The notes under the pieces are model-generated. The model made no database searches. It was not told the DNA's origin and saw nothing but the letters and a program-made list of their open reading frames with translations. A DNA stretch of 14,193 bases from an uncultured Bacilli bacterium (GTDB taxonomy: Bacteria > Bacillota_I > Bacilli_A > RF39 > UBA660). Every line of letters starts with the position of its first letter. Within the stretch, counting starts at the first letter, position 1. Positions 12,607 to 14,193 of this stretch are shown here, one piece after another. The stretch is taken from contig CALVXT010000013.1 in the NCBI GenBank assembly GCA_944371545.1, positions 1 through 14,193 of the forward strand. Reading direction: 5' to 3'. Made by a program: the position numbers and the translations under genes.

Positions 12607-13917
12607 TTATAATTCATGAACTCCAACAATTATAGGTTCTTGTTCTAAGCATTTTTTTATTTTAGCTGTTAAATATTTCTTATGAATAGCAACTGTTGTT
12701 ACCCTTTCATCAAAATAATTATCATTCATAATCAAAAATTGTTTAAAGCCCTTTTCTGTTCCCCAACTGTTTTCAACTTTCCAACGAACAGGCTTTTGAT
12801 CAATGACATGAACTCCAACAAAAGACATAGCATGACTAGATGGAATTTCTCGAAGTACATATTGAGTTTTCCGATTCATCCACTTTAATCCTAGAGTATC
12901 ATAATAATTATAATTTCGCATATCTAAAATCCATTCTTTACGATTCCACATTTTATTTGTAGGACACGTAAACCAAACGGGTAAATTATCTTTAAGTTGC
13001 TTAATAACTGCTTTTTTTAAATCACTCATTGGCACATTAATATATTGAGAAGCTTCATTTGCAGATCCAAAATTTCGTTCTTCTTGATATTTTTGATAAT
13101 ATTTCTTTTTTTCATATTCAATACTTTTTAATAAAACAAAATCATTAACATCAATTGTTAAATACTTCTCTTTAAAATTCAATGGAGTCATATGTTCAAT
13201 TCGAACAATTTCTTTATCTTTAGTTTTATACTCTAAAGTAAACTCTTTTGTTGGCTCTCCAAGAACTTTACACAATATTTCATAAACTTCAGCTAACATT
13301 TGCAATTTAAATTTACGTAACTCGTTTAATGATGTTCCTTTTTTTCTTAAACCAATAATAATATTTGCATCATACTTTAATTTTTCCTGTAAAATTGAAT
13401 TCAATCTATTTGATGCAATACTTTCATGAGATTCAGGCATATAATTAGCAGGCAAAACACCATACTTTGTGACCAAATTTGCAAAATCAGAATACCAACC
13501 ACCTTCTTCAGATAAAAAATAATATTCTTGTTCTAGATAATCATAATCTAAATTTTTAACAGCAAATAAATTTTCATAGGCATTATTAAATTTTTCTAAA
13601 CGATCAAAAAAAGTCAAATATACATTTGATAAATTAAGGTCTTTTATATCAATATTCATATTTTTAGCAATATTACCTCGTATCAAATTTGTTCCTGCAA
13701 AACACCAACAACGCCCGCTTTGTTTTTGATTCTGTGCACTTCCTAAATCTGTCTCAATATTAAATATATTTTGATTTTCTAATAAAGTTTTTCTATCAAA
13801 GCAAACTTCATCTATTCCAGAACGAGTAATTGCATTTTCAATAATTTTATTCGCAGGAATTTGATGATATCGCTCTGAAAAAACCGCTATATCTTTTTCA
13901 GTAATTTCCTTTTTCAT
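12607..13917 (-). CDS. pepC: Aminopeptidase C (bleomycin hydrolase family, peptidase C1B)
   Basis: Cytoplasmic thiol aminopeptidase that trims N-terminal residues from peptides. 436 residues, close to the usual 440-450. The papain-type triad is intact: Cys70 in QKQSGRCWCFAG (64-75), His362 in PSSHAMSFVGVH (359-370) and Asn383 in WKVENSWGTEKG (379-390). The N-terminal region SERYHQIPANKIIENAIT and the C-terminal KKYLTAKIKKCLEQEPIIV also match PepC. The protein ends VGVHEL where well-studied members end in a PWDPMGALA-like tail; that tail sits in the active site and sets exopeptidase behaviour, so cleavage mode may differ. A strong GGGAGGAA ribosome binding site and a TATAAT promoter fix the start. 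It is transcribed alone or with the small possible gene behind it. Confidence 0.94.
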   Translation of the reverse strand: MKKEITEKDIAVFSERYHQIPANKIIENAITRSGIDEVCFDRKTLLENQNIFNIETDLGSAQNQKQSGRCWCFAGTNLIRGNIAKNMNIDIKDLNLSNVYLTFFDRLEKFNNAYENLFAVKNLDYDYLEQEYYFLSEEGGWYSDFANLVTKYGVLPANYMPESHESIASNRLNSILQEKLKYDANIIIGLRKKGTSLNELRKFKLQMLAEVYEILCKVLGEPTKEFTLEYKTKDKEIVRIEHMTPLNFKEKYLTIDVNDFVLLKSIEYEKKKYYQKYQEERNFGSANEASQYINVPMSDLKKAVIKQLKDNLPVWFTCPTNKMWNRKEWILDMRNYNYYDTLGLKWMNRKTQYVLREIPSSHAMSFVGVHVIDQKPVRWKVENSWGTEKGFKQFLIMNDNYFDERVTTVAIHKKYLTAKIKKCLEQEPIIVGVHEL

Positions 13918-13935
13918 AGTTCTTCCTCCCTCGCT

Positions 13936-13965
13936 ATTATATAATAAAAATCATACTTTAAACAA
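13936..13965 (-). promoter_or_regulatory. Promoter of pepC
   Basis: On the minus strand, -35 TTGTTT (13960-13965), 18-bp spacer, consensus -10 TATAAT (13936-13941). The start would be near 13929, so the ribosome binding site GGGAGGAA (13930-13923) lies at the extreme 5' end of the mRNA, with a leader of about 12 bases. The rest of the spacer up to 14083 shows nothing I can name. Confidence 0.6.
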
Positions 13966-14083
13966 TATAAAAAACACATCTTATAAATTTATTTTGCTCA
14001 AACTTTATATAGCTTTAAAATTTCATACTTAATTTAAGTTCATCTTTATTTTTTATTAAAAGCCTTTCACATTATTTCAATAT

Positions 14084-14110
14084 AAAAAAACCTTGAAGTT
14101 ATTCAAGGTT
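14084..14110 (-). terminator. Strong terminator after tRNA-Glu
   Basis: On the minus strand, AACCTTGAA (14110-14102) pairs perfectly with TTCAAGGTT (14097-14089) around TAAC, followed by seven T. It isolates pepC from the upstream tRNA transcript. Confidence 0.9.
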
Positions 14111-14122
14111 TAATTAACAATT

Positions 14123-14193
14123 TGGTGACCCGTACGGGATTTGAACCCATGAATGCATGCGTGAAAGGCATGTGTGTTCAACCACTTCACCAA
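14123..14193 (-). tRNA. tRNA-Glu (anticodon TTC), 5' end cut by window edge
   Basis: The visible part covers everything except about the first six bases of the acceptor stem. Anticodon stem CATGC/GCATG with loop CTTTCAC gives anticodon TTC (reads GAA/GAG). The T-arm is ATGGG-TTCAAAT-CCCGT, the 3' acceptor strand ACGGGTC, then A and an encoded CCA. Other tRNA genes may lie upstream, beyond the window. Confidence 0.95.

Noticed and set aside
12392..12619. 75-codon open frame on the plus strand
   Set aside because: It lacks a ribosome binding site, is rich in Phe/His/Ser as antisense frames are here, overlaps the pepC end, and the minus strand of the same stretch reads more like protein.
1..14193. 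CRISPR array, transposon, prophage, toxin-antitoxin or defence island
   Set aside because: I saw no regularly spaced repeats, transposase or integrase motifs, or paired small genes of that kind; the content is housekeeping.

Overview
The window is about 14.2 kb of AT-rich DNA that looks like the chromosome of a low-GC Gram-positive bacterium (Bacillota, class Bacilli). Supporting signs are the purine-rich coding strands, AGGAGG-type ribosome binding sites, sigma-A-like TATAAT boxes, Bacillus-like gene families (type 2 peptide deformylase, PepC, a YjcZ-like mini-protein) and an rnc-smc pair. TGA is used as a stop (murC, the 311-aa gene, yidD), so this is not the mycoplasma genetic code. The MurE substrate motif is DNPR, which points to meso-diaminopimelate peptidoglycan. 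An uncultured gut Bacilli lineage of the RF39/Erysipelotrichia type is my best guess, but that is inference.

Layout. The left edge holds the first 18 codons of a leftward membrane-protein gene (FtsW/RodA-like start), then rightward genes for a Gly/Tyr-rich YjcZ-like mini-protein and peptide deformylase (def). From about 9.85 kb back to 1.2 kb runs one leftward transcription unit, rnc-smc-murD-murC-unknown-murE. Its genes overlap or lie within 3 bases of each other, and it ends at a two-way terminator shared with def. Divergent from it are yidD, a lipoprotein of the zinc-binding TroA fold, and a membrane-anchored NagZ-type GH3 glycosidase. The right end is leftward again: tRNA-Lys(CTT), a possible broken mini-gene, the cysteine aminopeptidase pepC, and tRNA-Glu(TTC) cut by the window edge.

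How the genes work together. MurC, MurD and MurE add the first three amino acids of the peptidoglycan stem peptide. NagZ-type glycosidases act on wall material, and the clipped gene at the left edge may be a wall polymerase. Def, YidD, RNase III and PepC serve protein maturation, membrane insertion, RNA processing and peptide breakdown, and SMC compacts the chromosome. The window is mostly housekeeping; I see no phage, transposon, CRISPR or defence system.

Most notable points: (i) murE carries an in-frame TAA with the rest of the gene intact and in the same frame; (ii) an unrecognised 311-aa protein is translationally coupled between murC and murE; (iii) SMC has arms much shorter than usual; (iv) the TroA-like lipoprotein has lost every usual metal ligand; (v) the rnc/yidD divergent promoters are built on a near-perfect inverted repeat; (vi) nearly all predicted mRNA leaders are very short (8-18 nt).
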